25,524 bases of DNA from an uncultured Acetatifactor sp. (GCA_910578995.1 CAJTSY010000029.1:7169-32692); one strand, 5' to 3'. Counted from the first letter of the stretch, positions 16,067 through 23,636 are shown. A program made the numbers and translations. The notes: generated by a model not told the origin, from the letters alone.

Positions 16067-16095
16067 AGTATAAAAAAGAAATACCTGCTTGTCAA
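16067..16095 (-). promoter_or_regulatory. Sigma-A promoter of nrdD
   Basis: On the minus strand, consensus -35 TTGACA (16090-16095), 17-bp spacer, -10 TATACT (16067-16072; 5 of 6). Transcription should begin near 16060, leaving a ~140-nt leader that contains both NrdR boxes. Confidence 0.88.
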
Positions 16096-16119
16096 TGAAG
16101 TCTTTCCAAAAAAATGCAC

Positions 16120-16150
16120 AAAAAAGATATCCAAAATTTAGGATATCTTT
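16120..16150 (-). terminator. Intrinsic terminator of the WYL regulator transcript
   Basis: On the minus strand, a 10-bp perfect stem (arms at 16141-16150 and 16123-16132, AAAGATATCC and its complement) with an 8-nt loop is followed by a T run, then a second T run at 16108-16114. The stem is AT-rich, so moderate strength. It separates the regulator gene from the nrdD promoter. Confidence 0.7.
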
Positions 16151-16197
16151 CTATTGACAGAGAAAACACCTGCATTGGAAAACCATACCAAAACTGC

Positions 16198-17187
16198 CTA
16201 CGACGGCATCGTCCCCGTAATCCCTTCGAGCCACCGCCTGTACTGTTCCCTGACGGAAACCGGACTCACAATGACCGCGTCCTTTCCGATCCCGGTGAGC
16301 CATCCGAAAAACTGGCCGCTGACAGTCACCTTCGCCCGAATACGGAAAAACCCTTCCGGCAGCTGCCTTATGTCCGCTTCCCTTCCAAACCGGTCCAACA
16401 CCACGCCGATAAGCCTGTCGGGAAACTGTATGGTGACAGTCTCCTCGTCTCCCCCGTACATTCCGAATATCTGATTGGTATACGCAGCCAGGTCCACCCG
16501 GGCAAACTGCTCCATCCCCGCCCTGGCCGTTTTCAGCACTTCGGCCCTGCCCATCTTGTCCACGCGGTAATGCTTCATCACCCCGTCCCTGCTGTCGAAG
16601 GCCGCCAGGTAATAATACTCGTCCTGCCAGATGAGGGCCCAGGGGCTGACGGTTCTCTCGCTGTTAACCCTGGGAACCAGTTCCTTCTTCAGGTTCCAGT
16701 CCAGATACTGAAAGGCAATCTGGCGGTTTTCCTGGATGGCCCTGTGGATGGTATCGATATTGTAATAGATACTTTCGTTCTCGGTCTTGATGCGCCCTGC
16801 CACATACACCTGGCGCTGCAGCTTTCCGGCATCATGCTTTCCCGCCATCTGCTCCAGTTTCCGGATCAGGCTGCGGGACTTCTTCGTCGTGATAAACCGG
16901 GAGGACTGCACCGCATCCACAAGCAGCTTCAGCTCGGCCAGTTCAAACTCCCTGCCCGCCATGTAATAGCCGCCCCCAAGCCTGCTGTGCACCTGGACAA
17001 TATCATACCCGAAATCGCACAGTTTCTCCACATCGTCATAGATACTCTTGCGCTGGGAATGAATGTCATTGGCCTCCAGATAGGAAATAATGTCGGCTGT
17101 GCTTGCCGGATGAAACTCATCCGTGTTTTCAGACAGAAATTTTATAATATATAAAAGTTTCAGCTTTTGCCCGGACGACTTTGCCAT
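16198..17187 (-). CDS. WYL-domain helix-turn-helix transcriptional regulator
   Basis: A 329-aa regulator with an N-terminal winged HTH (LLYIIKFLSENTDEFHPAS, ISYLEANDIHSQRKSIYDDV), a central WYL domain (about 150-215, with SPWALIWQDEYYYLAAFD as the W-Y-L core) and a C-terminal WCX domain (VTIQFPDRLIGVVLDRFG, then FRIRAKV). WYL domains bind ligands, in some cases nucleic acids or nucleotides, and gate DNA binding; the ligand here is unknown. Its ATG at 17187 shares a base with the TGA of the 50-aa ORF upstream (TGATG), with only a weak ribosome binding site, so translation is probably coupled. A 10-bp inverted repeat at their shared promoter is a natural candidate for autoregulation. Confidence 0.88.
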   Translation of the reverse strand: MAKSSGQKLKLLYIIKFLSENTDEFHPASTADIISYLEANDIHSQRKSIYDDVEKLCDFGYDIVQVHSRLGGGYYMAGREFELAELKLLVDAVQSSRFITTKKSRSLIRKLEQMAGKHDAGKLQRQVYVAGRIKTENESIYYNIDTIHRAIQENRQIAFQYLDWNLKKELVPRVNSERTVSPWALIWQDEYYYLAAFDSRDGVMKHYRVDKMGRAEVLKTARAGMEQFARVDLAAYTNQIFGMYGGDEETVTIQFPDRLIGVVLDRFGREADIRQLPEGFFRIRAKVTVSGQFFGWLTGIGKDAVIVSPVSVREQYRRWLEGITGTMPS

Positions 17188-17339
17188 CACTCTTTGCCGC
17201 TTTTACCGGAAGAAGAACCCGCTTCCCCCTTTTTCTTCGCCATGGTGATGCCTATGGTGGTAGCCACTCCTGCCACTACAGCGATCACAAGCAGCACTAC
17301 AAAATATGACATAAATGAATTAAGAAAATTTACTAACAT
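17187..17339 (-). CDS. 50-aa single-span membrane protein coupled to the WYL regulator
   Basis: A small protein I do not recognise. It has a short N-terminus, one strong membrane segment (about residues 9-33, MSYFVVLLVIAVVAGVATT), then a basic turn AKKK and a hydrophilic Gly/Ser/Lys tail (GEAGSSSGKSGKE). By the positive-inside rule the tail should be cytoplasmic. The ATG at 17339 lies 7 nt after AAGGGA; an upstream ATG at 17378 has no such site. A sigma-A promoter at 17420-17449 serves it. Its stop codon overlaps the start of the WYL gene, so the two proteins are made from one message. A role as membrane partner or signal for the regulator is inference. The gene could also be an unrelated small membrane protein. 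Confidence 0.72.
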   Translation of the reverse strand: MLVNFLNSFMSYFVVLLVIAVVAGVATTIGITMAKKKGEAGSSSGKSGKE

Positions 17340-17391
17340 GTCTGATCCCTTCTCACTAATTATTTTTCCTGCGTGCACAGTCCGGCCTGAA

Positions 17392-17436
17392 ACTATATCT
17401 GCCGACCTGCAGCAACATCAGTATACCAGATATAGT
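17392..17436. repeat. 10-bp inverted repeat straddling the -10 of the small ORF/WYL operon
   Basis: ACTATATCTG (17392-17401) and CAGATATAGT (17427-17436) are perfect inverted copies with 25 bp between. One arm lies in the spacer between -35 and -10, the other in the transcribed leader. Candidate operator for the WYL protein or another dimeric repressor. Confidence 0.6.
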
Positions 17437-17449
17437 ATCTTCCCGTCAA
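17420..17449 (-). promoter_or_regulatory. Sigma-A promoter of the small membrane protein/WYL operon
   Basis: On the minus strand, -35 TTGACG (17444-17449), 18-bp spacer, -10 TATACT (17420-17425). The leader to the small ORF is about 75 nt. The spacer carries one arm of the 10-bp inverted repeat. Confidence 0.8.
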
Positions 17450-17483
17450 GCTGTCCGTCCTGATTTTGCCATAATTTAACCAT

Positions 17484-17528
17484 ATTTTGCTGCCGTTCAA
17501 CCGGCAGCGCCGCGAACAGCGGCAAAAT
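17484..17528 (-). other. Paired stem-loops after the MutS-like gene
   Basis: Two adjacent GC-rich hairpins, one of 7 bp (GCTGCCG 17489-17495 with CGGCAGC 17502-17508) and one of 5 bp (GCCGC 17509-17513 with GCGGC 17519-17523), are enclosed by ATTTTGC (17484-17490) and GCAAAAT (17522-17528). The enclosing arms share two bases with each hairpin, so the outer stem and the full hairpins compete. It lies 22 nt past the MutS-like stop codon and upstream of the next promoter. It lacks a U tract, so it is not a standard intrinsic terminator; possible 3' end stabiliser or Rho-related site. Confidence 0.5.
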
Positions 17529-17550
17529 TTCGTCCGGACTCCCCAGGCTC

Positions 17551-19326
17551 TTATCCCTGCTGCAGGCTCCACACGCCGGAAGCCGCAAAACGCTCCGCCT
17601 GGGCCGCGGCCCGCTCTATTACTTTTCTGTCGTATCCCATCAGTTCCAGGAGACGGATGGCATTTCTGGTGGTGGCCTTTCCCGTCTTCAGACGGTAGTT
17701 GAAGAATATATCCCCGTTCCGCACATCCTCCTCAAAATGATAATTGTCGAACACATCCTGGAGCAGTTCCGTCAGCTCAATATCATGGGTAGCCGCAAAA
17801 CAGAGAATGCCGGAGCCGCCCAGGGACCGCAAAATCTGTGTGGAGGCAGCGATACGCTCCACCGTGTTTGTTCCCCGGAGTACCTCGTCCACAAAGCAGA
17901 GAACCGTCCCGTTTCCCCCGGAAGCGGCATCCAGGATACGTTTCAGGGCCTTGATCTCCACGATATAGTAGCTTTCCCCTGACTCCATGTCATCCCGCAG
18001 CGCCATAGAAGAATAAACATGGAAAAAAGGCGCCCGGTATTCTGCGGCAGTGCAGGTATGGACCGTCTGGGCCAGAATGCTGTTCACCGCCACTGTCTTC
18101 AGGAAAGTGGACTTCCCTGAGGCATTGGAACCTGTCAAAAGCACCCCCCGGGCCGCCGCTATGTCATTCTTCACAGGCGTTTTCAGCAGGGGATGATACC
18201 CTTCCCGGATCTCCAGGCGGATCTCAGGCTCAAAGACGGGAACGCACCACACTCTCTCCACGGATGATCCGGGTCCGCCTACTCCGCGCTCCCTTCCGTC
18301 ATTTCCGGCCTCCCCTGCTTCACGCCCTTCCCCGGCCTGTTCCAGGGACCGGCGGAAAATCCATATGGCTATGGCAGTCTCCACATATCCCGCCACCTGT
18401 ATCAGGTCGTCCACATCCCCCATATGCCCCCTCAGGACCTTAAGCATGCCATTGAACTTGATCAAATCCGCATGAAAAACCATGCGGATGTAGTCCATCA
18501 CCACCGCCAGAACATCCCCGGAGGCATTTCCCCGGTAAGGGGACATAACCCAGAAAGAATTGCGGCTCATCCCCTGAAGCTGTCCCCTGGCCTTCTTTAT
18601 CTTTTCCCATTCCCCGCCGCACACCGGCACGTCTATCTTCTCCAGTTCCCCGCAGACCTGTATCAGTCTCATAATATAAGAAAAGCTTGTAATATAAGGA
18701 TCGATTTCTCCTTTTTCCTTAAAGTAGGAAACAATGTTATAAATGACCAGCAGCGCAATCCCCATGATCCCCAGGGAGAAATTAACCCACAGCATTCCTG
18801 CAAGGGGCAGGAAAAGCAGGTCCATCAGGATGTTCTTCCTGTTGGAACGCTCTCCCAGGTAGTCCAGGTTGTCCAGATAGTCGTAGAGGGAATATTTCCC
18901 CGTATATCCCAGCTTCCTGGCCGCCAGCTGAACCCTTACCCTTTCACCGGGATGTTCCCCGAAAAACCGGACCGTTTCCTCCAGATGCCCCAGTTCTTCC
19001 CCTCCCTGCTTCAGTGTCCTCAATGTATAATACAAATACTCTTCCCCCGATGCGGAAAGTGTATAATTCATCCGTCTGAAAATCTCGTCCATCCCCAGGT
19101 CGTTCCATGTGATGTCATCCAGCTGTCCTTCCTGTCCATGCCTTCTGAAATAACTGTCCATTCTGGCAAAACGCTCCAGTGCATAATCCTTCTGGTTCAG
19201 TTCCCCGTATCTTTCATACAGGAACTTCACATACTCCTTCTCTTCACGCCGGGCGCGCAGAGCTTCCATCACAAATATCACCAGTACAAATCCTGCCATT
19301 GCCAGTATAAAAATAAGATACTCCAT
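17551..19326 (-). CDS. Membrane-anchored MutS-like ATPase, function unknown
   Basis: A 591-aa protein joining membrane segments to a MutS ATPase domain. An N-terminal span (residues 3-21, YLIFILAMAGFVLVIFV) and a hydrophobic pair (about 166-202, ILMDLLFLPLAGMLW and LGIMGIALLVIYNIVSYF) flank a helical region resembling the MutS lever/clamp. The C-terminal ABC-type domain has Walker A TGSNASGKST (398-407), the MutS-type signature region RDDMESGESYYIVEI, Walker B VLCFVDE (475-481) followed by RGTNT, and the His switch ATHD. There is no N-terminal mismatch-recognition domain, so it is not a repair MutS. Similar MutS-related membrane proteins are common in Clostridia without known role. I start at the ATG at 19326; a GTG at 19341 lacks a ribosome binding site. 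Residues 330-357 are a Gly/Glu/Arg-rich linker. Confidence 0.85.
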   Translation of the reverse strand: MEYLIFILAMAGFVLVIFVMEALRARREEKEYVKFLYERYGELNQKDYALERFARMDSYFRRHGQEGQLDDITWNDLGMDEIFRRMNYTLSASGEEYLYYTLRTLKQGGEELGHLEETVRFFGEHPGERVRVQLAARKLGYTGKYSLYDYLDNLDYLGERSNRKNILMDLLFLPLAGMLWVNFSLGIMGIALLVIYNIVSYFKEKGEIDPYITSFSYIMRLIQVCGELEKIDVPVCGGEWEKIKKARGQLQGMSRNSFWVMSPYRGNASGDVLAVVMDYIRMVFHADLIKFNGMLKVLRGHMGDVDDLIQVAGYVETAIAIWIFRRSLEQAGEGREAGEAGNDGRERGVGGPGSSVERVWCVPVFEPEIRLEIREGYHPLLKTPVKNDIAAARGVLLTGSNASGKSTFLKTVAVNSILAQTVHTCTAAEYRAPFFHVYSSMALRDDMESGESYYIVEIKALKRILDAASGGNGTVLCFVDEVLRGTNTVERIAASTQILRSLGGSGILCFAATHDIELTELLQDVFDNYHFEEDVRNGDIFFNYRLKTGKATTRNAIRLLELMGYDRKVIERAAAQAERFAASGVWSLQQG

Positions 19327-19464
19327 CGCAGATTTCCTCACCCATTCGTTTTTATTTCAGACCGCCCTATAAAAACTGCCAGGGCGCTTGTCCGGCCAAA
19401 AACCTTCTGACACCCCGGCTTTCATTTGTTTGTCTTCTTTGGTTCGTATACTTACGGCAGTTCC

Positions 19465-20892
19465 TTATGCCACAAGGAAAAACTTAATCAGGAAAATAGC
19501 GGAAAGCACGTAGGTCAGCACGGATACATCCCTTGCCTTTCCGGTAAATACCTTGATAATCGTATAGGTAATCAGGCCGATGCCGATGGCATGTCCGATG
19601 GAACCGGAAACAGGCATGGCAATCAGCATCAGTGCCACAGGCACTGTCTCGCACATATCGTCAAAATGCACATTCTTCAGTCCCGTGAGCATCAGCACGC
19701 CCACATAAATCAGGGCTGACGAAGTGGCCGCCGCGGGAATGATGGCCGCAATGGGGGCAATGAACATGCATGCCAGGAATACGATGCCGGTGGTCAGGGC
19801 AGTCAGTCCCGTACGTCCCCCGGCTTCCACACCGGACGCGGACTCCACGAACGTGGTAACCGTGGAAGTACCGGTAGCGGAACCCACCACCGTGCCGATG
19901 GCATCGGAAAGCAGGGCTTCCTTCATCCGGGGCATTTTGCCCTCCTTGTCCAACATTCCCGCACGGCTTGCGGTACCCACCAGGGTTCCGATGGTGTCGA
20001 ACATGTCGATAATGCAGAAGGTCACGATAAGGGTGATAACGGTAAACCATCCGATCTGTACAAAACCGCTGAAATTAAACTTAAACAGTGTGGTGGCGGC
20101 CATGTCCCCGAAGGGAGGCAGGAAAGACGCGGTGGCAAGGGATGCAAAGGGATTGGCGTGCAGAAAAACCGCATCCCCCACCCAGTAGACCACGCTGGCA
20201 GCCAGCATGCCCAGGATAACGGCGGCCTTGACCTTCTTCTGGGCCAGGATCACGATGACGAACAGGCCCACGAACATGGTGACAACCGTGAGAACCATGG
20301 GGGCATAGCCCGTACCCATGTTGTCCCTTGCCAGGCCGGCTGTAAGGGCCCCGAAGAAGTCACGCATGGCATAGAACGGTCCTCCGGTCTCGGAATAAAT
20401 TCCGGCATTGGAGCCGATACCGATATTCATCAGCATCATGCCGATGGCCGGGGCTATGCCCAGGCGCACGCCCAGGGGAATGGCATCCACGATTTTCTCG
20501 CGGACATTGAGCACGGACAGAAGAATGAACACAATGCCTTCCACCAGGATAATGCACAATGCCGCCTGGAAGGACTCCAGGTAGGTCAGCCCGGTAATGC
20601 TCACGATATTCGCCACCACGATGGCGAAAAAGCTGTTGAGCCCCATTCCGGGGGCCATGGCAAAGGGCTTGTTTGCCAGGAAAGCCATGGCGAACATTCC
20701 GATTGCCGAGGCGATGCAGGTTGCCATGAAGACACCGTTCCACAGATCCATCCCCTCCGCGCCGAAACCGGTGAGCAGGTTGGGGTTCAGGGCGATGATG
20801 TAGGCCATGGTCATGAAGGTGGTAAGTCCGGCAATGACCTCCGTCCTCACTGTGGTCTTGTTTTCCCTGAGTTTAAATAGTTTCTCTAACAT
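19465..20892 (-). CDS. NCS2/AzgA family purine (adenine/guanine/hypoxanthine) permease
   Basis: A 475-aa polytopic permease importing purine bases by proton symport. AzgA-branch features are RTEVIAGLTTFMTMAYIIALNP at the N-terminus, MAPGMGLNSFFAI, IDMFDTIGTLVGTASRAGM and TFVESASGVEAGGRTGLTA, the substrate-binding region. About 12-14 membrane spans. Start ATG at 20892 follows a very strong AGGAGGGAG. It lies 121 bp after mtaD on the same strand, consistent with a salvage operon, though the spacer holds a hairpin. No purine riboswitch core is visible in the spacer. Confidence 0.93.
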   Translation of the reverse strand: MLEKLFKLRENKTTVRTEVIAGLTTFMTMAYIIALNPNLLTGFGAEGMDLWNGVFMATCIASAIGMFAMAFLANKPFAMAPGMGLNSFFAIVVANIVSITGLTYLESFQAALCIILVEGIVFILLSVLNVREKIVDAIPLGVRLGIAPAIGMMLMNIGIGSNAGIYSETGGPFYAMRDFFGALTAGLARDNMGTGYAPMVLTVVTMFVGLFVIVILAQKKVKAAVILGMLAASVVYWVGDAVFLHANPFASLATASFLPPFGDMAATTLFKFNFSGFVQIGWFTVITLIVTFCIIDMFDTIGTLVGTASRAGMLDKEGKMPRMKEALLSDAIGTVVGSATGTSTVTTFVESASGVEAGGRTGLTALTTGIVFLACMFIAPIAAIIPAAATSSALIYVGVLMLTGLKNVHFDDMCETVPVALMLIAMPVSGSIGHAIGIGLITYTIIKVFTGKARDVSVLTYVLSAIFLIKFFLVA

Positions 20893-20937
20893 TTTTTACT
20901 CCCTCCTATGTAGTTTGGTAGAGAAATACAGTTACAG

Positions 20938-20956
20938 AAAACCGTCCTGCGGTTTT
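20938..20956. terminator. Small hairpin between mtaD and the purine permease gene
   Basis: A 7-bp perfect stem, AAAACCG (20938-20944) with CGGTTTT (20950-20956), and a 5-nt loop. T residues follow on the plus strand; on the minus strand, the direction of the genes, the second arm itself ends in TTTT then C. A weak, possibly partial, terminator between mtaD and the permease. Confidence 0.45.
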
Positions 20957-21013
20957 TCTATCATAAAACGCATATAAATCACAAACGGGAACGTCAGGTA
21001 TGCCGTATTTCCG

Positions 21014-22387
21014 TTACGCATATAATATGCGGTTTACAATCCTTTCACAACTTCCGTAAATATCCTCCGCCTCTTCCCCCACGCTGAATTTTCCGTTTTC
21101 GTAAAGAATCCGGCCGTTCACCATGGTCATCAGCACATTGGCCTTGCTTCCGCTGTATACAAGGTTTTTCGGTATATTGTTTATGGGCTGCATATTAGGC
21201 TGGCGCAGGTCGATGCGGATCAGATCCGCCATCCTGCCCTCTGCCAGGATATCCGCCTCCCCAAGCCCCATGGTCCCTGCCCCTGCTGCCGTGGCCATGC
21301 GCAGCACCTCGAAGGCATCAAGGCTTGCCGCATCCTCCTCCCGGATTTTGCTCAGACCACATACCAGGAACATCTCCCGGAACATGTCAAGGCAGTTGTT
21401 GCTTGCGGGACCGTCGGTTCCCACCGCCACCGGAATCCCCCTGCGGACAAATTCCGCAACGGGCGCGATTCCGCTTGCCAGCTTCAGGTTCGAGGCCGGA
21501 TTCGTCACCACATACATTCCGTTCCTGACAAATACTTCCACATCCCTTTCCGTCATATGGACACAGTGGTAACCGCCGCCCCCGTATTCAAACATTCCCA
21601 GACTGTCCAGAAACACCGCGGGAGTCATGCCGTACCGCTCCCTGCATCCTTCCACCTCCGCTTTGGTCTCCGCCAGGTGCGTGTACACGGGCGCTCTGTA
21701 TTTCCGGGCAAGGGCCGCCACTCCCTGAAGCAGTTCTTTCGAACAGGTGTACTCCGAATGGAATCCCAGCCTGTAGCTCACCAGAGAGTGTTCCCCGTTC
21801 CATTTCAGGTATTCCTCTTCCTGCTGTTCCACGGAGGACGTGAAATTATTCAGGCCGCTGGTAAGCACACAGCGCATCCCCGTGTCCGTACAGGCCCGGG
21901 CCACCTCCTCCGGTTTCAGGTACATGTCAAATATGGCTGTAATTCCGGATGTCAGATACTCCAGAACCGCCAGCTTTGCCAGATGGTATATGTCCTCCCC
22001 TGAAAGCAGCGCCTCCCTGGGAAAAACCTTTTCGTTCAGCCACTGCTGCAGGGGAACGTCATCCGCATAAGAGCGCAGAAAAGTCATGGCGGAATGGGTA
22101 TGGGCATTCTTAAACCCCGGCATCAGCAGATCTCCCTTACAGTCGATTTCCCTGTCCCATTCCGTACCCCTGGAATTTCTTTCCGCCCTGAAGCCGTCCC
22201 CGGTTCCGTCTTCCTCCGGGCAGAACGTTTTCCCACAGGACGGTTTCCCATTTTTTCGGGAACCGTCTTCCGTCCCCGTTTCTGCCACATGAAAAATCCT
22301 GCCGCCTGCCGTCTGCACCTCTCCCCAGAACACAGGCCTTCCCTTCTCCATCGTCAGAATCCTGGCGTTATACAGTCTGATCTTCAC
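21014..22387 (-). CDS. mtaD: Amidohydrolase, MtaD-like 5'-methylthioadenosine/S-adenosylhomocysteine deaminase
   Basis: A 457-aa metal-dependent deaminase of the amidohydrolase superfamily. Zinc ligands and active-site motifs are NAHTHSAM (His96, His98), GFHSEYTCS, YTHLAET and GTDGPASNN. LRSYADDVPLQQWLNEKVFP is typical of the MTA/SAH deaminase branch. With punA it would channel nucleosides (MTA, SAH, adenosine) to inosine-type products for phosphorolysis. It starts with GTG at 22387, overlapping the cdd TGA as GTGA, with no close ribosome binding site, so translation is likely coupled. About 40 extra residues (38-78), rich in Gly, Glu, Lys and Arg, sit before the first His motif where relatives have a short loop. 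Exact substrate (adenosine, MTA or guanine) is uncertain. Confidence 0.82.
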   Translation of the reverse strand: MKIRLYNARILTMEKGRPVFWGEVQTAGGRIFHVAETGTEDGSRKNGKPSCGKTFCPEEDGTGDGFRAERNSRGTEWDREIDCKGDLLMPGFKNAHTHSAMTFLRSYADDVPLQQWLNEKVFPREALLSGEDIYHLAKLAVLEYLTSGITAIFDMYLKPEEVARACTDTGMRCVLTSGLNNFTSSVEQQEEEYLKWNGEHSLVSYRLGFHSEYTCSKELLQGVAALARKYRAPVYTHLAETKAEVEGCRERYGMTPAVFLDSLGMFEYGGGGYHCVHMTERDVEVFVRNGMYVVTNPASNLKLASGIAPVAEFVRRGIPVAVGTDGPASNNCLDMFREMFLVCGLSKIREEDAASLDAFEVLRMATAAGAGTMGLGEADILAEGRMADLIRIDLRQPNMQPINNIPKNLVYSGSKANVLMTMVNGRILYENGKFSVGEEAEDIYGSCERIVNRILYA

Positions 22388-22806
22388 CTGATGGACTCAC
22401 CCCCAAACCCGTACGGCAGCAGTTCCTCCAGTGTATGCACCCTGTAGTCGGAGGGACTCTTTACCACCAGCACCCTGAAATCCTCCCCTGCGAATTCCTG
22501 CATCACCTGCCTGCAGATGCCGCAGGGATAAGCATACTCCACAGGCTCCAAGCCCTCCATGCCCCCGGCTATGGCTATGGCCCGGAAAGCGCGTTTTCCC
22601 TGGCTGACCGCCTTGAAGATTGCCGTCCTCTCCGCACAGTTGGTTGCCCCGTAGGAGGCGTTTTCAATGTTTCCCCCGGTACAGATTTCCCCCTCCCCGG
22701 TGAGCAGCGCGGCTCCCACGGAAAAATGTGAATAAGGTACGTAGGCCGTCTTCCTGGCATCCAGTGCCGCTTTTACCAATTCCGCATATACCTGATCTTC
22801 CCTCAC
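22384..22806 (-). CDS. cdd: Cytidine deaminase
   Basis: A 140-aa homotetrameric-type cytidine deaminase, converting cytidine or deoxycytidine to the uridine form. Signatures are YVPYSHFSVGAALL, NIENASYGATNCAERTAIF with the catalytic CAE motif, and PCGICRQVMQEF with the two other zinc cysteines. The start is GTG at 22806, overlapping the punA TGA (GTGA), with GGAGGG 7 nt upstream. The frame is open further back but that DNA codes for PunA. It is the middle gene of punA-cdd-mtaD. Confidence 0.94.
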   Translation of the reverse strand: MREDQVYAELVKAALDARKTAYVPYSHFSVGAALLTGEGEICTGGNIENASYGATNCAERTAIFKAVSQGKRAFRAIAIAGGMEGLEPVEYAYPCGICRQVMQEFAGEDFRVLVVKSPSDYRVHTLEELLPYGFGGESIR

Positions 22807-23636
22807 AGAATACCCTCCATTTTTTTCACCGTCTCTGTCACCAGTTTTTTGAATGCGGGCGCTGCCATATCCGCGGCCTCCTGCACTTCCTGATGACTTA
22901 AAGGATTCGCCGTCATGCCGGCTGCCAGATTGCTTATGCACGAAATCCCGCATATTTTCATTCCCATATGGTTGGCGGCAATGGCTTCCGCCACAGTGCT
23001 CATGCCCACCGCGTCACAGCCCAGCAGCCGCAGCATGCGGATCTCCGCCGGAGATTCGTAGGACGGTCCCGTCAGCTGGGTATATATCCCCTCCTGAAGG
23101 AAAATATGGTTCTCCCTGGCCGTACTGCGTATCAGCTTCTGCAGAGTCAGATCGTATACATGGCTCATATCCGGAAAACGCGGCCCCAGCTCGTCCATGT
23201 TCGGCCCCACCAGGGGATTGGGCGCAAAGACCGCGATATGATCCTTGATCATCATCAGGTCCCCTGCCTGGAAGGATGTATTCACTCCCCCCGCCGCGTT
23301 GGTGAGGAAAAGTATCCGGGCCCCCATCAGCTTCAGCAGGCGGACGGGAAGCACCACGTCGCTTATGGGATATCCCTCGTAATAATGTACCCTGCCCTTC
23401 ATGCAGGCCACGGGCACATCCCCCACATAGCCGAAAATGAATTTCCCCGCATGTCCCGGTACCGTTGAGACGGGAAATTCCCCAATCTCCCCATAGGAAA
23501 TCTCACACACTACCCGGATAGTTTCCGCGAAATCCCCCAGGCCGGAGCCCAGTACAAGCGCCACCTTAGGCACAAAATCCGTCTTCTGCCTGACACTTTC
23601 ACAGCATCTTTGAAGTTTTTCGTATACCTCACCCAT
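22803..23636 (-). CDS. punA: Purine nucleoside phosphorylase (trimeric PNP type)
   Basis: A 277-aa PNP that splits inosine and guanosine (and deoxy forms) with phosphate into base and pentose-1-phosphate. Family features are the phosphate-binding LVLGSGLGDFA (residues 28-37), GRVHYYEGY, FLTNAAGGVN, QLTGPSYESPAEIRML, VGMSTVAEAI and CISNLAAGM. The length is typical of the trimeric PNP-II class. First gene of the salvage cluster; its TGA overlaps the cdd start. Start ATG at 23636 follows AAAGGACGG. The permease two genes on would supply or take up the bases. Confidence 0.95.
   Translation of the reverse strand: MGEVYEKLQRCCESVRQKTDFVPKVALVLGSGLGDFAETIRVVCEISYGEIGEFPVSTVPGHAGKFIFGYVGDVPVACMKGRVHYYEGYPISDVVLPVRLLKLMGARILFLTNAAGGVNTSFQAGDLMMIKDHIAVFAPNPLVGPNMDELGPRFPDMSHVYDLTLQKLIRSTARENHIFLQEGIYTQLTGPSYESPAEIRMLRLLGCDAVGMSTVAEAIAANHMGMKICGISCISNLAAGMTANPLSHQEVQEAADMAAPAFKKLVTETVKKMEGIL

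Noticed and set aside
20893..21013. Purine riboswitch ahead of the AzgA-type permease
   Set aside because: The conserved junction sequences and the two kissing-loop stems are not present; only a 7-bp hairpin is seen.
22807..22953. Longer N-terminus for cytidine deaminase
   Set aside because: It would overlap punA by about 150 bp; the GTG at 22806 with GGAGGG gives a normal-length enzyme.
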